Below are positions 21,239-31,142 of a stretch of DNA of 64,000 nt, one piece after another (the first letter of the stretch is position 1; every line of letters begins with the position of its first letter). The stretch covers positions 114,198,916 through 114,262,915 of the forward strand of contig BSWB01000001.1 of the NCBI GenBank assembly GCA_033239125.1. The letters run 5' to 3'. The position numbers were made by a program, and so were the translations under genes. Source of the stretch: Fagopyrum homotropicum (taxonomy: Eukaryota; Streptophyta; Magnoliopsida; Caryophyllales; Polygonaceae). The notes beneath the pieces were generated by a model that saw only the letters and a list, made by a program, of their open reading frames with translations, did not search any database and was not told the DNA's origin.

Positions 21239-22921
21239 TGTTAGCATGAAATATTGTGATACTTTAGCCACGTTTTCTAAACGTATTTGATTCATATTGA
21301 TGGTCTTTGATTGAGCTTTGTTCCATATGTGAGCTAGTATTACCTATATTGTCGATATGGGTGTCTACACTAGCTTTATGTTGAAATATAGGTGATTGAG
21401 AGTCATTTCCGAACGGAATCGAGCAAAGAAGAGTTGATTGAATATGTCCATGGATTGAGGGCATTCTTAGGAGCAAATTGGAGTTCAACTTAAGTAATGC
21501 ACGAGGCTAGGGAAGAATCACGTTCTTGCCCTAAACAATGCTCTAAAATACGGCCGTACTACAAACCACGTTTAGTTCCACGGCCGTTGAATTATGCAAA
21601 GAGAGGCGTGATGCATTCCAGTAACTATTACGGTCGTGGAACATATGGTCCAAACCGTGACACATTCCACGCTCTAAATTACGGTCGTGGAACCTTCCAC
21701 GACCGTGATCTTGGCGATCTTTTTCGCCACACTTTGAAGCCACGATCTTTTGAAGATTGGGCCGGGCCAATATTTTATCTTGTCCTATAAAAAGACGGAC
21801 AAAGCAAGATTCCGCCAAGCCCGCTTACACCACGCTTACATGGTCGCTTAGGGATTTTTGGGAATCCACGCTTCATCTCCGCTTAGAGAATTTGAACGCC
21901 CGCATTAGCCCTCGCTTGGAAGCATTGACATCTCGTTGGAGATTGAAGTTCGCATTTGAGAATTGCCCTAATCTCGCACCTTTGGTGGAGATTGCTGTTG
22001 AGATCTCCGGATTTGCGGAAGATCGAAGCTTTTGGAAGATTGTTGCAAGAAGACCTCTCTTCTTGTTTAGGTTTGATTTGGAAAACGGATTGACATCCCG
22101 TTTCCCCTTCTTTCCTAAGATTGTAATTGTTTGCTTTATTCTGCATCCATTAACAATATTTGTTCTTGGTTGTGACTTTGAGATTGGTTTGAAGATTATT
22201 GAAAGTTTTCGGAAGTTTTCATCTTTCTATCTTTTAATTCTTGAATTTGATATCAACATGACTATTATTGGCTAAAAACCCTTAACAATTCTAAGGTGAA
22301 GGGTTGATAGTTGTGGCTTAGATGATGATAGATCGATCGTAAACAGATTAGACCCTGAGAGTTAGAGAGAATCATCGACAAACCCTAAATTACGGTTTGT
22401 TCTTGAGTTCCACGGCCGTGGAGTCTCAAGATCTGCCCGTAATTTCCCTTAAGTTTACGAACCTGCTTTTACTTTAATCCAAAGTTAGAGATTTGCTTTA
22501 ACTTAGTTTAGGCTTGCCTTTTCTAGGTGGTAGTGAAGCCTCAACAACCTCTACCTCGATTGTGAGTGTCATAACCGTAATCGGCTAAGTTAGTCTTGAT
22601 CCTTGGATTACAAGTTTGGGTATTTGACATTGATTCTTACCTTTAGAACCTTTCTATATTGAGCCTCAACAACCTGTATAGTGAGTGTCTTGTAGGTGAG
22701 TCATATAAGGTTTTTGGAACTTCACCGTACGATTACCTTACATTAGCATACCTTTGCATATCTCAACTCTGTCTTTATATCATTAGTATATCTTGAATCA
22801 ATTGCCACAGCTGGATACTTGGATCTTTAGGATTGTTGTTTTCCCAATATTTGCAAAACTCTCATATTTACTCGTTTGATAACCTGCAATTGAATTTGTT
22901 CCCACCCAAATCCCTGTGTTC
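21239..22921 (+). repeat. 3' LTR of element B, cut by element C
   Basis: Matches 9688-11370 of the 5' LTR with about 24 differences, then stops in the middle of the sequence after CCCTGTGTTC, where element C begins. The remaining ~110 bp of this LTR do not reappear after C in the window. TATA at about 21786, leader hairpin at 22387-22445. Confidence 0.93.
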
Positions 22922-24555
22922 TGATGACATGAATTATGTACCATCATATTCATGCATATTGTAGAAGATTGTCTCAGTTTACCTTGCATTTAGAGAGATT
23001 TTGTATGCTTTTTATGTTCTATTCAATCAATTGTCGGAAATAGAGGTCTACACGAGATTTTGATGAATTGTAGATAAATGGAGCGGAATTGGAAGCAAAA
23101 ATGGAGCAAGAAGCATCTAAGGATGTTTAGGAAGCTAAAGGAGTCTTAGAAGGATCACAAAGAGCTAAGGAATTGAAAAGGAGAAGCATAGAAGACGAAC
23201 CAAAGGAAGAGCACTTTCTGTTGAAGAAAATTGTGCCAATATATATATAAATCGGACGATTTTCATACCTTGAAATCGAACGGTTTTGCACCTAAATCGA
23301 GTGGGTTAATTTTCTTCACTATTCGGCCAAATGAAAAGACGACACAAAGCCCAATTATTGGCCTAGAGGAGAGTTTTGCCAAACGGCCCATCTGCAAGAA
23401 AGTATAGAGGAGAACCCTAGGAACGAAGACGAGGAGGCCGCACTGGAAATTCTTTACACGTTTTGGAGAAATCAACGATTCTTGGAGAGAGATTGAAGAG
23501 CTTTTGCCGGAAAGTTATTCTTGATCTTTGATTGTGAGATTTCTTTATCCATTGCATTGTTTGTGGTTTGTGAACACGAAATTGAGTTGTTTGAGAGATA
23601 CATTGAGCAGATTTGACAATTGTTTACAGATTTGAAAGTTATTGATTTTTTCATTCAAGATTTGGTTTCTTTGCGATATCTTTCTCAATAATTAATTTGA
23701 TTCGAATTTGAAAATGGTTGGCTAAAAACCTTGTGATTCTGGGGAGGATAGTTGATGATTAAGGCTTAAATGATGATAGACTGAACTCATTCAAACATTA
23801 GGACCCTGAAAGTTTAGATTTTAGTTTTGCGACAAACAGGAAAATCGGACTGTTCTTGAGGAAAATCGGCCGATTTTCTTATGAATAGGGCGATTTATTC
23901 TTCTGACGAACTTTAATTGAATCAATCTTTAACCAAAACTAATCATTGCCTAAATCCCAATTTTGATTAACCCTTTTTACTCTCTAATTGAATGTATGAA
24001 GACACTTCAAACCTGATTCTACGTTTATTAGATTAAGATTTCAAGATTTGGGTAATAAAGAGACTTAACATCCTTTATTGAGATTTTAATTGTGCTTGCT
24101 ATTCTTTACTTTGGAGAGTCATATCCTGGAGTTTTAGATAGTTAGTTTGAATATAATTCTTGTCTTTAGATCTTTCTATATTGCAGCCTCAACAACCCTT
24201 ATAGAGAGAACCTTTAGATTAGTCATATAGGTTTCGGAACTTCACCGTACGAATCCTACCTTTGAGCAATTAATCTTGGCAATATAAACTCTATCCTATA
24301 TCTATAGAAGTGTCTTGAATCGAAAGCCGAAATCGGATACTTGAATCCTTGGAATCATTTCACTCTTATTTGATCACAAAAGCTTTTCGCACTTTTTGCT
24401 AGATAATTGAAATCGGAATTATTCTCACCAAATCCCTGAGTTCGACTCTGGAATTCTTATCTTACTACAGCTGATCCGTACACTGCGGGTTCGCTTTGCT
24501 TTTGAGTTCTAGATATAAATATTAAGACTTTGACGCACACCCTTTTGAGCGAACA
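22922..24555 (+). repeat. 5' LTR of element C
   Basis: TGATGACATG to GAGCGAACA, 1634 bp. TATATATAAAT at about 23239-23250 serves as the likely TATA. The family motif is AATCGGNCGATT (23248-23310). The leader hairpin is at 23859-23880 and the shared block CCGTACACTGCGGGTTCGC at 24476-24494. The preceding bases TGTTC would be the target duplication. Confidence 0.9.
23859..23880 (+). other. Leader hairpin of C LTR
   Basis: AGGAAAATCGG pairs directly with CCGATTTTCTT: 11 pairs, one G-T, no loop. It is at the same place as the A/B hairpin (after GACCCTGAAAGTT) but has a different sequence. Confidence 0.75.
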
Positions 24556-24561
24556 AGTTTT

Positions 24562-24578
24562 TGGCGCCGTTGCCGGGG
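24562..24578 (+). promoter_or_regulatory. Primer binding site (tRNA-Asp type), element C
   Basis: TGGCGCCGTTGCCGGGG six bases after the LTR. Directly after it, GGATTTG (24577-24583) and CAAATCC (24592-24598) frame a TCTAGA centre. Confidence 0.92.
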
Positions 24579-24682
24579 ATTTGGTCTAGATCAAATCCGG
24601 TTTTCGGTTGTCTAGCTTGAGAGCTCTTGCTCTTGTGATTTGATTTGTCTACTTGAGTGATCTTTGCAGGTTCTTTAGGTAT

Positions 24683-26797
24683 ATGCGAAAGACTAGATCC
24701 ACTAAAGATCTAATTCCTTTCGATCCCGAATTAGAAAGAACTTTGAGGAGAAAGTTGAAGGAGAAGAAAATGGCTGAAAACGATGAGAGAAACTACAAGG
24801 CTGAACTGAACGAAGCTCAACGCCAACTCCAGTTGAATGAGAAAGCACGAAAAGAAGCTGAAATAAGTCATCAATTTCAGATTGATGAACTAAGAGCTAT
24901 GATGTTGGACATGAAGTTGGAGTTGAACGAATCCAAGAAGAAGAAGAAAGTCAAGACACCAACTAAGTCCATTCGAAATGACTCATCCAATGATGAAGAG
25001 ATTGATCCGGACATGCCGGAACTTGAAGAGATTGATCCATCACTTCGTCCTACCCGAAGCACCCCAACACCAAGGGTTGTTCCTCGCATACCAACTAGGA
25101 ACGTTAGAGCTGTTAATATCGAAGATAGACCCCGAACTTTGGGGCAACGGATGGATCCAATTCAACAACCACGCCGTCTAGGTGTGGATTTCAGCGCTGA
25201 AGACATTCAAGAGTTTAGCTTCTCACCACAAGTCATCACCATGGTTCGCCAAAGTCAATATGGCGGAGCAAGTACTAAATCTCTACATCAACACTTGCAG
25301 AATTTTGAGATTCTCATGGAGACTATGAAGCCGAAGAAGGCTACTACAAGCAACTACAAGATCAAACCGTTCTTCTTCTCTTTGAAGGACAAGGCTCTAG
25401 CTTGATACCAAACACTTCCAGCTGCAAAGCTAGCTACATGGGAGGAATTGTCTTCGGAATTTCTCACCAAGTTCTTTCCGCCATCCAAAACGGCGGAATT
25501 AAGAGGTAAAATAAATGCTTTTGCTATAAAACCTAATGAAAGCTTGTTTCAATCTTGGGAAAGGTTTCAAGATCTATTGTTGGATTGCCCACACCATGGC
25601 ATTTCCAAGCTGGAATTATTGGAGATCTACTACAAAGGGTTGGATGTGGAGACACAATTTAACCTCCAATCTCTCTCTTGCGGCACATTCATGGATATGA
25701 GAGAGGATGATGCTTGGGACTTCATTGAGAAGCAAGCCCAAGTAATTGAGAAGTATTCCCACCGGAAGGTGGACTCAAATAGCCGGAATCAAGGCGATTC
25801 GGGAGCCAAGTTGAATCAAGCGGCTCAAACACAAATATTCTCCCTCAAAGATGACATCAAAGAATTGAGAGAAGTGCTCAAAACGAGTCTTCAAAAGACT
25901 AAGGAGCAAGAAGCCAACTACATGGGGCGGGACAACAATCAAAGGAATGATAACCGAAATTCCAATTGGAGCAACAACAACAATAACAACCGAAACTCAA
26001 ATTGGAATAACAACAACAATAGGAACTCAAACAACAACAATTGGAGGTCAAATCAGCAAAGTCCAGGTAATCCTTACTCTTATGCTGAAAAGGCTCTAAC
26101 ACCTCCATCTTCCTCTACTCCTTCAACAAGCCAGGGACAATCAAGCGGATCAAGCAAACCGGATCCCATGCTAGAAACGATCCTAGGCAAGCTACAAGGA
26201 TTGGAGAGTTACATAACTTCGGTTGACAAAGCTCACAAAGCTTTAGAAAACCAAGTATTCAACAAAGCCGGAGATGTTCCAAGAGGTCAAGGGAAGCTTC
26301 CCGGAAAGACAGAAGATAACCCAAAGGGAAGGGTTATGGCAATCACCACTAGGAGCGGCAAAACGACTACCGATCCTCAACCTAAAGTAGTTGATACCGC
26401 CACAAAAGAAGGAGAGGCAAAAGAGAAGGAAGAAGTCTATGTTCCTCCTCCCGCTTACAAACCACCTCTACCTTTTCCTCAATCTAGAGCACGTGCACGC
26501 CTAGATAAACATTTTGGTAAGTTTGTTGAACTTATGAGTAAGCTACATATTAACATACCTTTTATGGATGCAATTTTAGGTATGCCGGCTTACGGGAAAT
26601 TCCTCAAGGAGATCCTCTCTAATAAGAGGAAATTGGAAGACATAGGAGAAGTCAAGATGAGTATGGAGTCATCCGAACTCATCAAGACTATGACGGAGAA
26701 TATGCCACCAAGCTCCGTGATCCAGGATCCTTTTGCATACCCATCACTTTGGGAGAAGCTACCTATGATGCTCTTTGTGACCTTGGAGCAAGTGTGA
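24683..26797 (+). pseudogene. Gag and protease N-terminal part, element C
   Basis: Starts at ATG 24683 (MRKTRSTKDL), homologous to B gag: coiled coil, acidic patch, capsid domain (FFFSLKDKALA, EFLTKFFPPSKTAELRGKI, CPHHGISKLELLEIYYKGL), an Asn-rich tail, then without a frame change the linker, RVMAITTRSG, the PPPAYKPPLPFPQ stretch and GMPAYGKFLKEILSNKRKLED. This shows that gag and protease are one frame in this lineage. Two lesions: TGA at 25403-25405 in place of the conserved Trp codon (G to A), and a lost A in the CCACCAAG run at about 26710 that pushes the protease core into another frame and ends the ORF at 26797. Confidence 0.88.
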
Positions 26798-27438
26798 GTA
26801 TCATACCTCTCGCTCTATGCAAGGCAGTTGGTCTAGGAGAGCCTAGACCGGTGAAGATCACACTCTACATGGCTGATCGTTCCACCACTAAGCCGGTGGG
26901 AATATTAGAAGACATTCCAGTAAAGCTCGGTAAGTTTTACATCCCAATAGATTTTGTCGTTCTTGACATACCTGCAGATTACCCGGTTCCCATCATCCTT
27001 AGGAGACCATTCCTTGCCACATCCGGATGCATGGTAGATTGCAAGAACGGCCAGCTATCCTTCCATATTGGTGAAGAAAAGATAGAATTCATACTCTCTT
27101 CCTTAATCAAGGAGCCAGCCTTGAAGGACGATGCTTTTGAAATTGTTGATGAAGAGGAGTCTAGAGAGGTAGTAAGTTCGATCTTGATGAAAGACCCTCT
27201 CCAAAAGGTTCTTAGTATGAGCATCATGGAAGAAGGAGTAGAGCATGATTGCAATGAGGATGTGAGAGCATTAAACGATGTGGAAGAAGAACTAGGAGTA
27301 AAGATTGAGCCCTCAAAACAGGGTTGCTATTCGATCAGACACGGGAGGCAACACGGGCGCATTCTAGATGCGCCTCTAGGGAGGATCCTAGATGTGCCCC
27401 AAAGGCAACTTATGTCTGCACCCCATTTCCATCTCTAG
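26711..27438 (+). pseudogene. Protease core and linker, element C
   Basis: Protease catalytic region in the shifted frame: YDALCDLGASVSIIPLALC, then DRSTTKPVGILEDIPVKLGKF and VVLDIPADYPVPIILRRPFLATSGC. The acidic linker that precedes RT in B follows (EEESREVVSSILMKDPLQKVL). From about 27330 the frame runs through a GC-richer repeat-like stretch (HGRQHGRILDAPLGRILDVP) and stops at 27438. RT is absent. Confidence 0.85.
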
Positions 27439-27553
27439 ACTACGCCCGAGACTGGGTCGAGTGTCTCACTTACCCTAGCCCGCTGCGACGCTATATATTT
27501 TGCGTAAATTCCAAATCACAATTCAAGTCTCAAACCAAAAAACCTTGTACAAT
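27330..27553 (+). promoter_or_regulatory. Inverted-repeat cluster with TATA-like site before a small gene
   Basis: GGCGCAT-TCTAG-ATGCGCC forms a perfect 7-bp hairpin near 27357-27375, followed by a related half-copy (GGATCCTAGATGTGCCCC). TATATATTTT is near 27491-27500 and about 55 bases later stands ATG 27554. It looks like a promoter with its upstream motifs, but could also be the edge of element C abutting other DNA. Confidence 0.35.
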
Positions 27554-28263
27554 ATGTCTACATTTTTCGAAGAGATTGAAGTTGAATATGATGGTGAAAG
27601 CTTTAATCTTCCGGTCGATAAAAAGAAGTATAGCGATCCAAATGAACTTCTGACACATATGGAAGTAAGTAAATTATTTCATTTGACGGGATTGTTATTT
27701 CCCTTTTGTCGTTTATTTCCTAGTTTTAGGCATGATAGGATTGAGAACCAAAATCATAGAATTAATACTTTATAAAAATTTTCCCCATGGTGGCCATCAA
27801 GTTGTGACTTTTCCTCTTGATATCAACAAGTTTTCAAGTTTCCTCTTGGCATTCTCATGGTTTAATTCGTTTCCCCCCATCAATCCATAATTTATATATT
27901 ACATTGAAAATTCAGTTATACCTTTCTATGATAGCCATCACGCCTAACCAAGGTCCACCTAATGTAATCTGTACGATAGTGTTTGTCTCAAATAACACAC
28001 TTTGTAGCTGTTAGTCAAAGTTTTACATTATATCATTTTTACATAATTAAAAATCTTTATAACCCTTTTTCAATTTTTTGTAGGTTTGGCTCAAGGAGGA
28101 TGCCTCATTACCCGAGGTGGATATTTTGTCGACTAACCATCACGATCTGAGCGTTAATGGATAGGATGTGTTGTTCATTGAAAAGATATTTCATTACACA
28201 AAGCTTCGTCGTAAAGAGTGTCCTCCAGTACCCGGGCCAAGTACAGACGTTCTGGATGAGTAG
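27554..28263 (+). pseudogene. Small two-exon gene fragment, unknown family
   Basis: ATG 27554 opens MSTFFEEIEVEYDGESFNLP. After 37 codons a donor GTAAGTAA (27665) and an AT-rich 419-bp intron ending TTTTTTGTAG (28083) give a phase-0 junction to VWLKEDASLPEVDILSTN. The joined frame reaches TAG at 28162-28164 (63 residues). Beyond that stop the same frame stays open for 32 codons to TAG at 28261-28263, with a plausible basic then Pro-rich sequence (FHYTKLRRKECPPVPGPS), so the first TAG may be a C-to-T nonsense change. The intron signals are good and the composition is protein-like. I do not recognise the family. A partial repeat of 28150-28190 lies at 28285-28325. Confidence 0.45.
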
Positions 28264-28264
28264 T

Positions 28265-28503
28265 TAGATTCACCGCATTTGAAATCGTTAATGGATAAGA
28301 AGTGATGTTCATTGAAAGGATTCTTTGTAGGTTTTTTTATATGACATTATAGTTTTAAATAATATATACAATATCCAAAAAATAAAACTCAATATACATA
28401 CAATCTAAATTATCCATAAAATAGAACTCAATGTACAGTCAAACGAAAAATATTCATATAATAGAACTCTATCAATACAAAAGAACTAAATGATAAAATA
28501 TGC
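28265..28503. other. AT-rich intergenic stretch between convergent fragments
   Basis: 239 bp very rich in A and T, with the word ATAGAACTC repeated three times (about 28425, 28461; related at 28385). Probably the shared 3' flank of the two fragments. No gene. Confidence 0.5.
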
Positions 28504-28891
28504 TCAATGATGTTGTAAAGCCCGGACTTGAGAAGGAGCAACCGAATTCTGGTGTCCAATTGCCTCCTCAAACACAAAGACTAGCTCCTCTCTAGCATAC
28601 GGTGGATCATGAGCTAGAATATCTCGTATACGACCCATCATGATACAAAGACTTTGCAATAAATATAACAAATTGTTAGAAACTAAACTGCAATTTAACA
28701 AAAGGTACATAGTAGAAAAAGATAGATATAGAAAAAACACTTACTTTGGTATCTGAAACAGGAACATGTGGGGGACAGTCAATGGGTGGGTCCACTACAG
28801 CCGACGACATAGAGACATACGGATGTCCTCGAGCAACGTACAATGTAATGTATGCATCATGAAAAAGACATGGTTAGGACGCTTGGAACAA
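28504..28891 (-). pseudogene. 3' exons of an unknown gene, minus strand
   Basis: On the minus strand, sequence from 28891 down to about 28747 ends at a donor (AAA then GTAAGTG). An intron-like stretch and an acceptor (TTTATTGCAAAG) precede an exon encoding MMGRIRDILAHDPPYAREELVFVFEEAIGHQN and ending at TGA (28504). One exon frame joins across the intron if an in-frame TAG is tolerated. The C-terminus has the look of plant mobile-domain (PMD) type proteins, but this is a weak impression. The upstream exons are cut off by the G LTR at 28892. Confidence 0.35.
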
Positions 28892-29091
28892 TGTAACGCC
28901 CGGAATTTTAATTCCGGTTAGGGGTTAGTTTAGTGACCTTGCAGCAGGCGCGGCTCAGTTTTTCCGCAGGAACGATGTGCTGAGTGACGGGATTTTATCC
29001 CAATTTCATTCCGAACCTTCGTTTTCCCGTTTTCCACTTTTGGACCCCTCGTTCCTTACCTTTAGAAGATCCTTATGGGTTGCTGACCCTT
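28892..29091 (+). repeat. G LTR, piece 1
   Basis: LTR start TGTAACGCCCGG. Contains GC-rich words (GCAGGCGCGGCTC, TTCCGCAGGAACG) at 28932-28975. Ends with the target copy CCCTT (29087-29091) before the solo D LTR. Confidence 0.8.
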
Positions 29092-30847
29092 TGATAGCAT
29101 GTATTGTAGTCTATAATTTGGGATTGGTTTGGACGTTTTATCTTCATAAATCTGCATGTATGGATGTATATTCTTTGATCATTATGTTGTTTTATTTACT
29201 TTTGCAAGAATCGAGATCTACACCTAGTTTCGTTGTGATTGTAGGGAAAATAACACGTTTTGGAACAAAATGGAGCTAAGGACTAATTGGAGCTACATTA
29301 TGGAGAATTAAGGAGTTACAAGAAAGGCTTAGGAACAATGGAAATGAGATGGAAGATTAATTCTGGATCAGATTAGAGAGATTTACACTCAGCTGAGATT
29401 CACCTCGGGTGGCTACAATATCACCTCGACCGAGGTGATCTTCAAGACAGGCTGGACCGAGGCGACTAATCCTCCGGCCACGAGATCTTTATTTTTGTCT
29501 GAGAACTTCTATTTTTGGAAAGTGATTTTCCTATATTTTAGGATGGATTTTTTTGGATGGAAGTATATCTTTTTGGCTGATTAATTTGGAAGATTGGAAG
29601 ATATTCTAAGGAAGGAAATTGCCTTTGAAGATATTTTATCATAGGACGGTGATTCTCCTATATAAAGAGGTGTATTTTCTAGATATTAGATATCTCGGAG
29701 CTGCAGTGCTCCAGATCAGAAAGCAAGTTGAAGAAAGTTGAAGGAAGTTTGGAAGGTTGAAGGAAGTTTGAAGGAAGTATGCTCTGAAGGCAGTTGTAAG
29801 ATTTTCTTAGTTTGTTTTGGTTTGTTGTCTTACTGATTGTGATTAAGCAACGCATTTTGATGGTTTGTTTGATTGTTTGGTTGAGTTATTGAGACCTTTG
29901 TGTTAAGGTTTTTTTATTTGAATTTTGATTCCTTTCTTATATATTTGATTATTGTTATCATGATGATTGTTGGCTAAGTTCTTTATGCGATTCTAGGGTG
30001 ATTGGCTGAAAGTTGTGGGAAAGACAATGAAAGAATGAGCCTTTATCCCACTGGACCCTGAAACCTCAAGCCTTTACCTTAATCGACGAACACCTCGGTC
30101 AGTCGTAGAACACTCGACCGAGATAGAATATGAACAGAGCGAGGCGAGACCTTTCCTGATCCTTATCTGAGTTGAGGTTTTAGTTTGCCAAATCCTATCC
30201 TTGTTATACCTTTCCTGGTTCAACGCAAGCCTAGGATGAGACTTACCCGGTGATTCCTTTGTTTGTATACCCAAGATCATGAGTGTAGGTAATAAAGGTA
30301 TATCCTTTATTGGGGTTTGAGTGTGCCTTCATCCCATCTTTGAGAGTTAGCCTGAGACTTACCCGGTAAAGGTTGATTCTATCCTCTTGGGTGACGTGTT
30401 GGTTCGAGATTATAGTTCCTTTCCTTAGTACCTAGAGAATTACATGGTGAGAGGATCTTTGGTTTGGGATAGTGAGTTGTGAGACTTACCCGGTGATCTA
30501 TTCTCACCTTAAAAACACCTTCCCTTTGCAAACCTCAGCTTTGTCCACGTTATATTTTGAGATCTTGAGTCGGAACCACAACTGGATACTTTAATCTCTA
30601 CAATCCGCATTTTATTTAACTAGTTATTACATCATCTTTGATATCTTTGCTTTGTTGCTTGTTTTTAATTGACAACCACAATTACCGATCTTTGTTTCAC
30701 CTTAGTCCTTGTGTTCAACCTTGGAGTATTTTCCGTTATTACAATTGATCCGTACACTACGGGTTCGCATATTATTTCAGGTTTATATTTTAGGTTATAA
30801 ATTTAAAGCTATATCGTTCACCATACAAAAACGTCTGAGAGCGAACA
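29092..30847 (+). repeat. Solo LTR of Athila family D (D1), duplication CCCTT
   Basis: TGATAGCATG to GAGCGAACA, 1756 bp, flanked by perfect CCCTT (29087-29091 and 30848-30852) and with no internal region. It was therefore left by recombination between two LTRs. Family motif CACCTCGACCGAGGTG (29422-29437). TATATAAA at about 29660. Leader pair CTCGGTC (30094) and GACCGAG (30116). GAGACTTACCCGGT is repeated three times (about 30239, 30354, 30480). AATAAAGG-CCTTTATT hairpin at 30291-30311. Confidence 0.95.
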
Positions 30848-31142
30848 CCCTTTGTTTTCCCCAAAAGGAAGAGCACTCTTTCTCTCTCCCTTTCTCCACT
30901 CTTTCATGTCATTAAATTTTCTTCCCCTCCTTGCTTCCTCTCTTCTCTCCCTTCTACCTTGGTTCTTGCTTGTGAGCTATCCAGCAAAGGGAAGAGATCT
31001 GCGGCTGTGAAGGTAATCTCTCATCTCCATTTCTTCTTCTCCTTCTTGTTTCCTTTTCTCTTCTCTTATCCTCCTTCCTCCATTGTTGTGCATAGAGCTT
31101 TGGAAGAAGGTTCATTGATTGCCTTCTTTGGTTGCATGTGTA
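30848..31142 (+). repeat. G LTR, piece 2
   Basis: Second target copy CCCTT, then pyrimidine-rich sequence (TCTTTCTCTCTCCC) and GC-poor DNA to GTGTA (31138-31142), where element E starts. The ORF calls here are incidental. Confidence 0.75.

Larger units (their letters stand above)
9688..22921 (+). mobile_element. Athila-type LTR retrotransposon B, nearly complete
   Basis: Order: 5' LTR, tRNA-Asp-type primer site, gag, protease, RT, RNase H, integrase, internal promoter-like region, second ORF, 3' noncoding region, polypurine tract, 3' LTR. The 3' LTR is interrupted at 22921 by element C and its last ~110 bp are not found in the window. The base quintet before the left LTR is TTTTC. The two LTRs differ at about 24 positions by eye over ~1.68 kb, so the insertion is fairly young. 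The coding region has four single-base indels but no nonsense change. Confidence 0.95.
22922..27440 (+). mobile_element. Athila-type element C, truncated after protease
   Basis: 5' LTR, primer site, gag and protease of a separate Athila family, inserted into the 3' LTR of B. RT, RNase H, integrase and 3' LTR are missing. The sequence changes to unrelated DNA somewhere between 27.43 and 27.5 kb. As neither C's 3' end nor the rest of B's LTR is in the window, either a deletion removed both or a large insertion separates them. Confidence 0.85.
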
